Shown here piece after piece: positions 45,924 through 54,335 of a stretch of DNA of 64,000 nucleotides. How positions within the stretch are numbered: the first letter of the stretch is position 1; every line of letters begins with the position of its first letter. This DNA comes from Cyclobacterium plantarum. Lineage in GTDB: Bacteria > Bacteroidota > Bacteroidia > Cytophagales > Cyclobacteriaceae. The position numbers were made by a program, and so were the translations under genes. The notes below the pieces were generated by a model. It was given only the letters and a program-made list of their open reading frames with translations. It did no database searches and was not told the DNA's origin. The stretch is taken from the NCBI RefSeq assembly GCF_011290685.1, contig NZ_JAANYN010000009.1:1-64000 (forward strand), given 5' to 3'.

Positions 45924-46853
45924 TTATTGAAATAAACCGGGAAGTATCCCTTCCAGTTGTTTTCTTTTTTCTTGCGCCAGTGCTACCGGGATTCCCTGGT
46001 ATGGCCAGCGCAATCGGGTACCGATCTCGGCCCAGTCTCCGATGGCTGCCAGAAACTTATCCACGGCCGTATCGGAATACCCGTCCTTTTGGATTAGCGG
46101 AAAAATCGCTTCCTGGAAGAAAAACCCCAGTTTTTCTTCCCATACCTTTGCTGTGATTGGGTCGGACATAATCATTTTGTGCCATTTTAGCGCCCCCTTG
46201 GGGTGTAGGCAGGCAATATTGGAATAGGAACCTTTGGCTCCTTGCTTAATGCCGGAAGCGAGCCGGTGACCCGGGACAAAATAAGAAAAAGGAAAGGGAA
46301 GGGATCGCATTTTTTCGTACCAGCGATCATCCCCTCCTGCCGTTTTGCAGCCCACAATCGGAAAGCCTTCCAATAAAAGATCCCTATAATCCTCAGGCCT
46401 CAGTTGCTTTTTAGCATGAGGCGGATTGTAAATCACCAGCCCAACAGGATCCGCCACACTGGCCATTTTTTCGATGTACCGGAATAACTCCGCCCGATTC
46501 GGAGCGACCCAATCCGGCAAAATAATCTGTATGGCCCCTGGTTGAAGGGATTTTGCGCGTTTTACCCGCTCCATGGAGGCAAGTGGCAATGGGTGGGCAC
46601 AGCCTAATTGAAAGGGAACTCCTTTTAATTCCGCAGCAGCCGCCAGCTTTTCACTAAGTGTATCAAATTCACTTTCAGTCTGATTGTAAAACTCACCGGC
46701 TGTACCGTTGGTATAGATGCCATGAAGTCCCGACTCAAGCAAGACTGCGATTTCCTCGTCCAGGCGGCCCCAATCAATGGCTTCATCCTCCTGAACAGGT
46801 AACAAAACAGTCCCCCATACACCCACAATTTCTTCAGCTCGAAGTGGCTTCAT
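45924..46853 (-). CDS. Dihydrodipicolinate synthase/N-acetylneuraminate lyase-family protein
   Basis: A 309-residue class I aldolase read from ATG 46853 (a longer start at 46904 would overlap the neighbouring gene by 44 bp). Schiff-base Lys170 (VGCKTAGG) and Tyr142 (VIYNPPH) are present; the substrate-carboxylate motif reads NGTAGEF (residues 49-55). No signal peptide, so cytoplasmic. DapA homologues in catabolic clusters cleave sialic acid or 2-keto-3-deoxy acids. Surrounding sialidase-fold proteins make a sialic-acid-like or keto-deoxy acid substrate reasonable. Confidence 0.85.
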   Translation of the reverse strand: MKPLRAEEIVGVWGTVLLPVQEDEAIDWGRLDEEIAVLLESGLHGIYTNGTAGEFYNQTESEFDTLSEKLAAAAELKGVPFQLGCAHPLPLASMERVKRAKSLQPGAIQIILPDWVAPNRAELFRYIEKMASVADPVGLVIYNPPHAKKQLRPEDYRDLLLEGFPIVGCKTAGGDDRWYEKMRSLPFPFSYFVPGHRLASGIKQGAKGSYSNIACLHPKGALKWHKMIMSDPITAKVWEEKLGFFFQEAIFPLIQKDGYSDTAVDKFLAAIGDWAEIGTRLRWPYQGIPVALAQEKRKQLEGILPGLFQ

Positions 46854-46860
46854 CAGGCAA

Positions 46861-47991
46861 TTATGGTTTTTTCCAAATAACAGTTCCCATATGGTAACGG
46901 TCATGCACCGAATTTCCGTTTGAATAATAAGCAGTCATGATGCTTCCATCCGGCAGCTGTACACTGGAAGGATAGCCACAATCGCGGCTTTTCAGGTCAT
47001 CCACCACCAGAAATTCGTTGGACCAGGTTTTGCCCTGATCCGAACTGAATTTAACCGCCACTCCGTATTCTCCTGGGATTCGATTGCCGTAGGTCAAGAG
47101 CAGTTCTCCATTCTTTAAAGAGGTAATGTGTCCGGGGTGCTGGCTTTCTTCGGTTAACTGCCTAAGGTATTGCCAACTTGCCCCATCGTCCTCGCTTGTA
47201 AATAAATCCATGGCTGCCCCTGCCTTCCACCTTCTGGCCGCCGCGATCCAGGTCTCAGGTCCGGTTTGATAAAAAGCCGTCTCATTATGTCCCCCGGCAA
47301 AAGCAGTATGTCCGCTGGCATCACTCAGATGAGATACCCAGCGCCAGTTTTTTCCCTGATCATCGCTTCGGAACATGGAAACTTTATTGACAGCCTTGTC
47401 CAGGGATTGGGCGTAGGCAAGTACACGTAAACTTCCGTCCATGGCTTCCAGGACGTCACCAAAGGGGATGAATTCAGTCATTCCTTCCTCGGCTCCCGGG
47501 AAGCCGTTTTTGTAGGTTTTCCATTTTTCCCCCCCGTCTTTCGATATGCTGGTCCAGGCCCGCAATACACCTACCAAATCCATTCGGGCATCTTCGGATT
47601 CTCCCGGCTTTAGCTCCCAACCCGAAGCTACAACCACCAACTCTCCGCTACCGTTTTTCCCGGCAGCGACATTCATGCGGTTGGTTCCAGGATCGTGAGC
47701 GGCCGCCACCCCAGACTTTTCCCAAAAATGCCCCCCATCAGTAGTAGACCATACCTCCACGCTTCCCTCCATCCGCGCATGACTGGGCTGGTTGAATATA
47801 CTCGCATGAATACTTCCATCCTCTAGCCGGGTAAGGTTGGGCCAGGCGCATACGTTGTCGATGGACACCCATCGATGAAGGACCTCTACGGTTTTCTTTT
47901 CTCCTGGCAGGGGATCGGGATTGTCAATGGCCGGGAGGGCCAGCAGGTGGGCCAGTATCAGCGTAGAAGTGATTATCCAATTGTGAATCAT
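46861..47991 (-). CDS. Sialidase-fold (BNR/Asp-box) secreted protein
   Basis: A 376-residue exported protein with a hydrophobic leader (residues 1 to about 22). Four Asp-box-like turns are clear: TTDGGHFWEKS, SKDGGEKWKTY, SDDQGKNWRWV, SSDQGKTWSNE. The start WPNLTRLEDGSIHASIF is typical of the six-bladed sialidase fold. It lies just after susD and is probably co-transcribed with it. Specific activity unknown. Confidence 0.75.
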   Translation of the reverse strand: MIHNWIITSTLILAHLLALPAIDNPDPLPGEKKTVEVLHRWVSIDNVCAWPNLTRLEDGSIHASIFNQPSHARMEGSVEVWSTTDGGHFWEKSGVAAAHDPGTNRMNVAAGKNGSGELVVVASGWELKPGESEDARMDLVGVLRAWTSISKDGGEKWKTYKNGFPGAEEGMTEFIPFGDVLEAMDGSLRVLAYAQSLDKAVNKVSMFRSDDQGKNWRWVSHLSDASGHTAFAGGHNETAFYQTGPETWIAAARRWKAGAAMDLFTSEDDGASWQYLRQLTEESQHPGHITSLKNGELLLTYGNRIPGEYGVAVKFSSDQGKTWSNEFLVVDDLKSRDCGYPSSVQLPDGSIMTAYYSNGNSVHDRYHMGTVIWKKP

Positions 47992-48022
47992 CTGTTTTCT
48001 AATTTTTATGATTATAGTAAAT

Positions 48023-49495
48023 TTAATATCCGGGATTTTGCTCTATCAAAGGTTCCTGACTCAGTACCGAATTGGAAATGGGGAAAAGCAACAAATGATC
48101 CTCTCCAAGTCTGTCCTGCAGGGCCGGGACCATTTCAAAAGCCTTCCCAAACCGGACTAAATCCCACCACCTTTTTCCTTCGTGCAACAATTCTAGCAGG
48201 CGCTCTTTCAGGATGGCTGCATCATTGGTTTCCCTACCCTGATCAACAAACTCCCTTCCCGCAAATTGATCACCATAAGCCCTCTCTCTGATTTGGTTGA
48301 TTTCCTGGGATGGATCCATATCCAGTCCATTTTTGGCCTCTGCCTTCATCAGCAATACATCAGCATAGCGATACAAAATCGGGTCACTCAGGAAAACCCG
48401 GTTTCCTCCGATAATGGTCCCCTGGAATTTTTGCTGAATATTGGTCAGGTAATCCCTGCCTCCGTTTTCGTCAATGGTGTAAATATCAAAAAAAGAAGCC
48501 TCACGTCGGGAATCTTCTGCTTCAAATTGATTTCGTACCAGGTCGGAAGTCACCATCAGACCCTGTCCTCCTCCTATGGGAAAAATCTTATCCCGGGTGT
48601 CCTGGTCTATATTGCTGGGTACCCCGGCGCCTATGATCCACATAAACCACAAATAATTTCCCGGCTCCAGGTCCTGGTGCCGGATGCTCATTAGAATTTC
48701 CCGGTTTCCTTTGTTTTCAAAATCAAAAACCTCCTGAAAATCATCCAGGAGCCCCACATCGGCCTGGTCTACTTCCTCCAGGGCGTTCAAGGCTTTCTGC
48801 AAGTCTTCGGCTCCTCCACCCAATAGTTTACCTGTCCAAAGGTATACTTCTCCTTTCAATGCATTGGTTGCAGGCCTGGACCAAACAGATCTCCCAATCG
48901 TAAACCCATCGTCAGGAAACAATTGCAGCGCTTCCTCTATATCCTGTTTGATCAATTGAAACACCTGGGATTGTGGGGACCTTTCCCTTTGGGTGACTTC
49001 GGCTCCAAATCCTTCAGTTGGCTCCTCCCTGATGATCAGGTCACCCCAGGTACGGGTCATCACAAAATACACATAGGCCCTCATGGCATGGGCTTGTGCC
49101 AACATCTGATTTTTTCTGGCTTCAGAGGAAAAAGTAATTCCGGGCACATATTTCAGAATAAGATTTGCGGTGTTGATCACTCGGTAAAATCCACTCCAAT
49201 CTGGATGACCTGGTGTATCGGCATTCATTTGGTTACGGTGTAAAATGAAGACTCCTTCTCCAAAAAGGCCTGGCGAGAGCACCTCACTGCGGTGTTCTCC
49301 AAGTTGGTGCAAGCCCTGGGAAAGGCTTCTCAATTCCACATACATGGCCATTAATGCTCCTTCTGCATCATTTTCACTCTGCCAAAAAGAATTGGTAGTA
49401 ATGACACTGGTAGGCTTCACCTCAAGAGTTTCCGTACACGCCCAGCCCAATATTAATGAAAGGGATATGGCAAAATATTTTTTTATTGCTTTCAT
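48023..49495 (-). CDS. SusD/RagB-family glycan-binding lipoprotein
   Basis: A 490-residue outer-membrane lipoprotein from ATG 49495 (Cys20 in GWAC; an in-frame TTG is three codons upstream). The alpha-helical SusD fold is seen in NSFWQSENDAEGALMAMY, RAYVYFVMTRTWGDL and the C-terminal RLLELLHEGKRWWDLVRFGK, a diagnostic SusD element. It covers the SusC pore from outside and binds oligosaccharides. Separated from susC by 17 bp. The substrate is not known. Confidence 0.92.
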   Translation of the reverse strand: MKAIKKYFAISLSLILGWACTETLEVKPTSVITTNSFWQSENDAEGALMAMYVELRSLSQGLHQLGEHRSEVLSPGLFGEGVFILHRNQMNADTPGHPDWSGFYRVINTANLILKYVPGITFSSEARKNQMLAQAHAMRAYVYFVMTRTWGDLIIREEPTEGFGAEVTQRERSPQSQVFQLIKQDIEEALQLFPDDGFTIGRSVWSRPATNALKGEVYLWTGKLLGGGAEDLQKALNALEEVDQADVGLLDDFQEVFDFENKGNREILMSIRHQDLEPGNYLWFMWIIGAGVPSNIDQDTRDKIFPIGGGQGLMVTSDLVRNQFEAEDSRREASFFDIYTIDENGGRDYLTNIQQKFQGTIIGGNRVFLSDPILYRYADVLLMKAEAKNGLDMDPSQEINQIRERAYGDQFAGREFVDQGRETNDAAILKERLLELLHEGKRWWDLVRFGKAFEMVPALQDRLGEDHLLLFPISNSVLSQEPLIEQNPGY

Positions 49496-49512
49496 GACTT
49501 TCAAATTTTTGA

Positions 49513-52500
49513 TTAAAAGGTAATATTGGCTCCGAAAATAAAGTTTTTGGGTATAGCATATCTGCCATCATCCCTGCCTCCTTCTTCCGGGTTTAGTCCC
49601 TTGTAGCGGGTAAAATAATGCAGGTTATTGCCAGTAACATTTAATCTCAATCCACTGATTTTTATCCGCTCAAGTATGGTTCGTGGTACCGAATAACTAA
49701 GGGTAAGTTCTCTAATGGCAAGAAAATCCCCGGACTCAAAAAATACAGAGTTGCCAGAGGAGGCTGTTCCGTTAAAGTTGTTTCGCTGTATCCTTTCCCC
49801 TCCCCAGTAAAACCTGGAATATTGGGCGATGTCTCCCTGTTCTTTCCAGGAATTATCCACCTTATCCTGGGTCATGTTATTGTCAGCAAATAAATTGGTA
49901 TCGATAAACATCTTTGCCCAATTGAAAATCGTATGGCCGGTGGTATAGTCCATCCTTAAGTAGAGGTTGAAATTTTTAAAACTAACGGAATTGGAAATTC
50001 CACCGGTCCAGACGGGAAATTCCTGGCCCATATACACCTGATCCCGGCTGTCGATAATTCCATTGCCATCCAGGTCCTGCCAGTTGGTATCCCCTCCATA
50101 TTTGGTTTTATCAGCTGATACAATGTAATTGTCTGTTGGAGCATTACTTGCTTCCTCATCAGTCGCATAAATGCTTAACTGGTTTCTACTATACATTTCT
50201 CCAAGCCTACCGCCTTCCTGAAGTCCTCCTTTCCATACATAATCTTCCTGTGTGGGATCCCATACCAAAACCCCTCCAACCCGGTTGTTTTCCACTCCAT
50301 TGGGTGGAAGCCTCAGGATCTTATTTCTTACTTTGGATGCATTTAGGGATAAATTCCAGGTTACCGGACTGCCCTCCGGCAATAGGCTTGCCCCCATTTC
50401 CAGCTCAAAGCCCCTGTTTTCCAGGCTGCCCAAATTGGTCAATACACTGGAAAAACCGGTGGACTGTGGAAGGGGTAGGCTTGTGATCAGATTATCCGTT
50501 ACCCTACGGTACACATCCACAATAAAATTCACCCTTTGATTGAACAAACTGAAGTCTGCCCCAATATCCACCGTTCGGGATTGTTCCCACTGCAGGTTGG
50601 GATTGGGTATGACCGTATTTTGAATGGCAGATATACCAGCATACCTGGTGCCTACCCCATAAGCTCCCTGAGCAGCAAAATCACTCAATCCCCCTATATT
50701 TCCATTTTCGCCATAACTTGCCCTAATTTTCATCCTGAATAGATTTTCCGGGAAGGTATTTTTCCAAAAATCTTCACGGTGCAAGTTCCAACCAGCAGAA
50801 ATCCCAGGGAAAAAACCCCATTTGTTATCCGCACCAAGGTTAGAGGCACCATCATACCGCATGTTGAGGGAAAATAGATATTTCTGTCCCAAATCGTAAT
50901 TTACCCTGGCAAAGTAGCCTAAAATCACCTGGTCAGTGATGCTACTGCTCACGCCAGTAGGCTCAGTAGCTGCATTCAGTGTTGGGATCAAATCTGTAGA
51001 TGCCCCCCTTCCAGATGCGCTAAGCGTGGAAATATTTCTATCGTAATAGGCAAAACCCAATTTGGCATCTAAATTATGGTTTTCACCCAAGGTCTTACCA
51101 TAAGAAAAAACAAAATCTGCCTGATTTTGCCTCCACTGGTAGTTGGAAGCACTAGCATTCCGGGTATCTACAAAGTTGAGAGGCCCGTTCAGAAACCCGG
51201 GTTGGAAATTATAACTGTCATTATTGACATTGTACATAGACAATTGAGGGTCAAATGACAAGCCCGGCAATATATCCCAATGAGCTCCCACTGTAAAGGT
51301 TGATTTTTCGGCAGTACTTTCGGCTACCCGATTATTAAGGAAATACAAGGGATTTCCAATATTGGCAGCAGTACCGGGAGCAAGGCTGCCATCTTCAAAG
51401 TAGATCTTGGCTGTAGGAGCAAGGCCAGCAGACCGGTAGAACGTGACGGCTGTGGATTGTCCTGTGGTATTGGTGGTATTATAGGTATAAAGAACCCTTC
51501 CAAATACACTTAAATTCTCCTTTACCTGTAATTCACCGTTTAAATTAAAAGTAAGGCGATCATAAGCGGTAGTGACTACCGTCCCTTCATTGGACAAATA
51601 ACCCAGGCCAGCATTAAAAGTAGCTTTATCTGTACCTCCTTGTATTCCCACATGATGATTGTGTGATACTCCTGTCTGATAAATTAGAGATTGAATGTCG
51701 TTATCCTGAAAAATGAGCGTCCGGGAAGGATCAACAGGGTCAGGCATACTTTCCCAACCCTCGTTGAGTTTGTATTCATTTTCGGACGTAAGGTATTGGG
51801 TGGTAAATGCCGTATTGTTAGTCAGGTCATTTCCTGTTCCAAAACCATTCGGCAGGCCTAATCTCACCGTTTCATCCGGAAATTTATCAGGCCTGATATG
51901 GCCCAATCTAAACATGGTCAGGTAATCCCGGGCATTGGCCATTTCATACAGTTTACCAGGTTCGGATAAGGTCAGGTCATACCGGTATGTTATCCTGGAT
52001 TGTCCTGACTTCCCGGTTTTGGTTGTAATAATCACCACACCATTTGACCCCCTGGCGCCATAAATAGAGGTGGCTGCTGCATCTTTTAATACCTGCATGG
52101 AAGCGATATCATCAGCGGAAATATCATTCATGTCCGGACGAATTACCCCATCTACTATATACAAAGGTGCGGCTCCATTGGGATTATTGATGGAAGTACC
52201 TCCTCTTACAATGATTCTGGGTGCAGCTCCGGGCTGACCCGAGGTACTTTGTACCCTGACTCCAGATACAGAACCCTGTAATGCTGAAGCAGCATTTGGA
52301 AACGGTACACTTTCCAAAACCTTTTCATCCACTTTAGTAATGGATGTGGTCAGGGTTTCTCTGGATTGTTCCCCATAACCAATCACCACCACTTCCTCCA
52401 TATCCGAAAGCGAAGGAAATAAAACCAGGTCCAGCGTATTGCTGTTGCTTACTCCTACTTCCCTGGTGGCATAACCAATAAAAGAAAATACAAGTGTATT

Positions 52501-52731
52501 ACTTCCTTCGGGAACATTGATTGCATAACTTCCATCAATATCGGTAATGGTACCGACAGAGGTGCCCTTGACCAAAACATTTACCCCGGGAATGGTTTCT
52601 CCGGATTCATCGGTAACTTTCCCCTTTACTTGTCTGCTGGTTTGGGAAAATGCCTGCAGACCATTCAGCAATAAGATCAGCATCGTGACCAGCAAGCAAA
52701 AATGACGCAGTGGTTGTATGAATATCTTCAT
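49513..52731 (-). CDS. SusC/RagA-family TonB-dependent transporter
   Basis: A 1072-residue outer-membrane transporter read from ATG 52731; upstream TTG/ATG codons (52761, 52755) precede the signal peptide and are unlikely. Signal residues 1-30 (LNGLQAFSQ), carboxypeptidase-regulatory domain 35-110 (VKGKVTDESGETIPGVNVLVKG), TonB-linked plug (VVVIGYGEQSRETL, TSIYGARGSNGVVIITTK), then the 22-strand barrel ending FIFGANITF. There is no N-terminal STN domain, so it is not a FecA-like signalling transporter. A -7 box lies at 52770-52777. It imports oligosaccharides together with SusD. Confidence 0.93.
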   Translation of the reverse strand: MKIFIQPLRHFCLLVTMLILLLNGLQAFSQTSRQVKGKVTDESGETIPGVNVLVKGTSVGTITDIDGSYAINVPEGSNTLVFSFIGYATREVGVSNSNTLDLVLFPSLSDMEEVVVIGYGEQSRETLTTSITKVDEKVLESVPFPNAASALQGSVSGVRVQSTSGQPGAAPRIIVRGGTSINNPNGAAPLYIVDGVIRPDMNDISADDIASMQVLKDAAATSIYGARGSNGVVIITTKTGKSGQSRITYRYDLTLSEPGKLYEMANARDYLTMFRLGHIRPDKFPDETVRLGLPNGFGTGNDLTNNTAFTTQYLTSENEYKLNEGWESMPDPVDPSRTLIFQDNDIQSLIYQTGVSHNHHVGIQGGTDKATFNAGLGYLSNEGTVVTTAYDRLTFNLNGELQVKENLSVFGRVLYTYNTTNTTGQSTAVTFYRSAGLAPTAKIYFEDGSLAPGTAANIGNPLYFLNNRVAESTAEKSTFTVGAHWDILPGLSFDPQLSMYNVNNDSYNFQPGFLNGPLNFVDTRNASASNYQWRQNQADFVFSYGKTLGENHNLDAKLGFAYYDRNISTLSASGRGASTDLIPTLNAATEPTGVSSSITDQVILGYFARVNYDLGQKYLFSLNMRYDGASNLGADNKWGFFPGISAGWNLHREDFWKNTFPENLFRMKIRASYGENGNIGGLSDFAAQGAYGVGTRYAGISAIQNTVIPNPNLQWEQSRTVDIGADFSLFNQRVNFIVDVYRRVTDNLITSLPLPQSTGFSSVLTNLGSLENRGFELEMGASLLPEGSPVTWNLSLNASKVRNKILRLPPNGVENNRVGGVLVWDPTQEDYVWKGGLQEGGRLGEMYSRNQLSIYATDEEASNAPTDNYIVSADKTKYGGDTNWQDLDGNGIIDSRDQVYMGQEFPVWTGGISNSVSFKNFNLYLRMDYTTGHTIFNWAKMFIDTNLFADNNMTQDKVDNSWKEQGDIAQYSRFYWGGERIQRNNFNGTASSGNSVFFESGDFLAIRELTLSYSVPRTILERIKISGLRLNVTGNNLHYFTRYKGLNPEEGGRDDGRYAIPKNFIFGANITF

Positions 52732-52769
52732 GGAATAATGATTAAAATGACACATTAACAATTACCTAC

Positions 52770-52777
52770 CAAAGATA
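52770..52777 (-). promoter_or_regulatory. -7 promoter box of the susC operon
   Basis: CAAAGATA on the + strand reads TATCTTTG on the minus strand, an exact TAnnTTTG -7 box, 39 nt upstream of the susC ATG. No clear -33 element is visible. Confidence 0.45.
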
Positions 52778-53333
52778 TTATATGACACTTCCTCGCTCTT
52801 CTACTTTCTTTTTAAATTACAATACGATATTACGGTATCACAAAATCCCTAAAACCATCTCACAAATTAAATAGAATCAGCACGTTAACTGTACGGAACT
52901 TTGTCCGGATTTTTCTACCAATCCAAAAATCAAGTCCCCGGATCAATGCCGGCCAGTACGATGACAATTGCCATATGGATAAAAGGAAAAGCCAGGCCCT
53001 CTTTCAACACTGCCCTGGTAATCAGTAACAACCTGTTTTGTAATGATCACTGCTTCCGGATATCCTGCTCTGTATGTCCGATGCTAATGCCGGAAATTCG
53101 GCTGCCTAAAAATAGCCTAAAAAACCCACCTGTAAAGGCAAAGCCCTCACGGACAAGAGAATGGTTTATTTATTTCAAACATTTTAAAAAATTCCTTCAG
53201 TCCTTCAATAGTGTTCTGCTTCAAAACGCTGGCAAAAAATTGCGTTTGCTATTAGAAAAATAAACAAGACTGTCCCGTTCGAAAAATTACAAAGGATTTT
53301 TCTCCACAATACAAGTAATGCTGCCATTGCAGC
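52778..53333. other. Intergenic region with possible decayed gene
   Basis: A 556-bp gap between susC and the ECF sigma gene, where a FecR anti-sigma gene (about 1 kb) would usually be found in PULs. On the minus strand, about 53150 to 52910 reads as protein-like segments (GFAFTGGFFRLFLG, then, after a stop and frame change, LAFPFIHMAIVIVLAGI), which suggest a broken gene. I could not identify it. A + strand frame at 52901-53263 has no leader or domain. Confidence 0.35.
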
Positions 53334-53861
53334 CTATTCCATTTCCTTTCTCAGGATAAATTTTGCTTTTACCAACTGGTTCTTCACGGTGTTTTTGGAA
53401 ATCATCAGAATATCGGCAATCTCATTATAAGACTTCTTTTCAAAATAGTTCATTTCAAGAATTTTCCGCCTTTTCGGTGAGAGGTTTTGAATAATGCTTT
53501 CCATTCTGGTGAGTTGCTCCTCTTTTGCCTTACCACATTCATCTTCCTCCTGATGGATCTTTTCCCAAAATTGTTCCTTAAGACTATTGTTTTTATTCAA
53601 AGCCTTCAGGTAATCAAAAATTTCGTTTTTCACCGAAGTAAAAACGTAGGAATTAAAATTCAACTCCGGCTTGATGTTTTTTCTTCGTTTGAGGATTTTC
53701 ATGAAAACCTCGTGGTAAATGTTCTCCGCCTCCTGCTCATCCTTGATAATGGAAACACTGAAACGGATCACAGGTATCCTGTAATATTGGTAAATCTTTT
53801 CAAAGGCCTTTCGGTCTCCGTTTCGAAAACCATCCAGTAAATTTTTGTCAGGTTGTTCCAT
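53334..53861 (-). CDS. ECF (RpoE-type) RNA polymerase sigma factor
   Basis: A 175-residue sigma-70 family protein: region 2 (FEKIYQYYRIPVIRFSVSII, ENIYHEVFMKILKRR) and region 4 (LSPKRRKILEMNYFEKKSYN, EIADILMISKNTVKNQLV). It lies upstream of the susC/susD pair on the same strand. In PULs such sigma factors usually pair with a FecR anti-sigma and an STN-bearing SusC; neither exists here, so its control of the cluster is uncertain. The AT-rich upstream region (53862-54335) contains no exact -7 box. Confidence 0.88.
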   Translation of the reverse strand: MEQPDKNLLDGFRNGDRKAFEKIYQYYRIPVIRFSVSIIKDEQEAENIYHEVFMKILKRRKNIKPELNFNSYVFTSVKNEIFDYLKALNKNNSLKEQFWEKIHQEEDECGKAKEEQLTRMESIIQNLSPKRRKILEMNYFEKKSYNEIADILMISKNTVKNQLVKAKFILRKEME

Positions 53862-54335
53862 ATCCCAAGTGATTTAGTTGTATTAAAATTTTTGGTCAAC
53901 GGCCAAAGCATTTTATTTGGATTGGCCCGCCTTATTTTTTTATGAATATCAAGGTTTAAAACCACAGTTTCTGCGCAAATCACGTATATAAATCTTCAAT
54001 TTGCGAATTTAACAGAAGCATTATAGATTGAAAATGAATGAATTATCCATTCATTCATAAAAAATTCATGGAATATTTAAGAATGACATCACAAAATGAA
54101 CCTCACATTATAATTGTGTTAACTTTCAGCCTATTTGATGTTAATTTCTTGAAATCTGATTTTTTCAAAATTTATTGTATTATCCGTAAGAAAAATTTAT
54201 TTGGATAAAATGCTGGAAAATTTATTGTTTTAAAATTAAATTTTAAAAAATTAAAAAATAAAATTTAACTCACTTAAAAAAGGTGAAAAAATCAATTCAA
54301 TCAGAATATTATTAAAATTGCTTTCCCCACATGGA
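53862..54335. other. AT-rich intergenic region
   Basis: A 474-bp very AT-rich stretch (A/T runs at 54150-54300) between the ECF sigma gene and the downstream end of the hexosaminidase gene. It must hold the sigma gene promoter. No coding sequence or repeat was recognised. Confidence 0.5.

Noticed and set aside
43569-47991. Firm sialidase assignment for the propeller proteins
   Set aside because: Asp boxes are present but no FRIP motif or complete arginine triad could be placed by eye, so the call is fold only.
52901-53263. 120-codon + strand frame between susC and the sigma gene
   Set aside because: No leader or domain; the opposite strand looks more protein-like but is broken.
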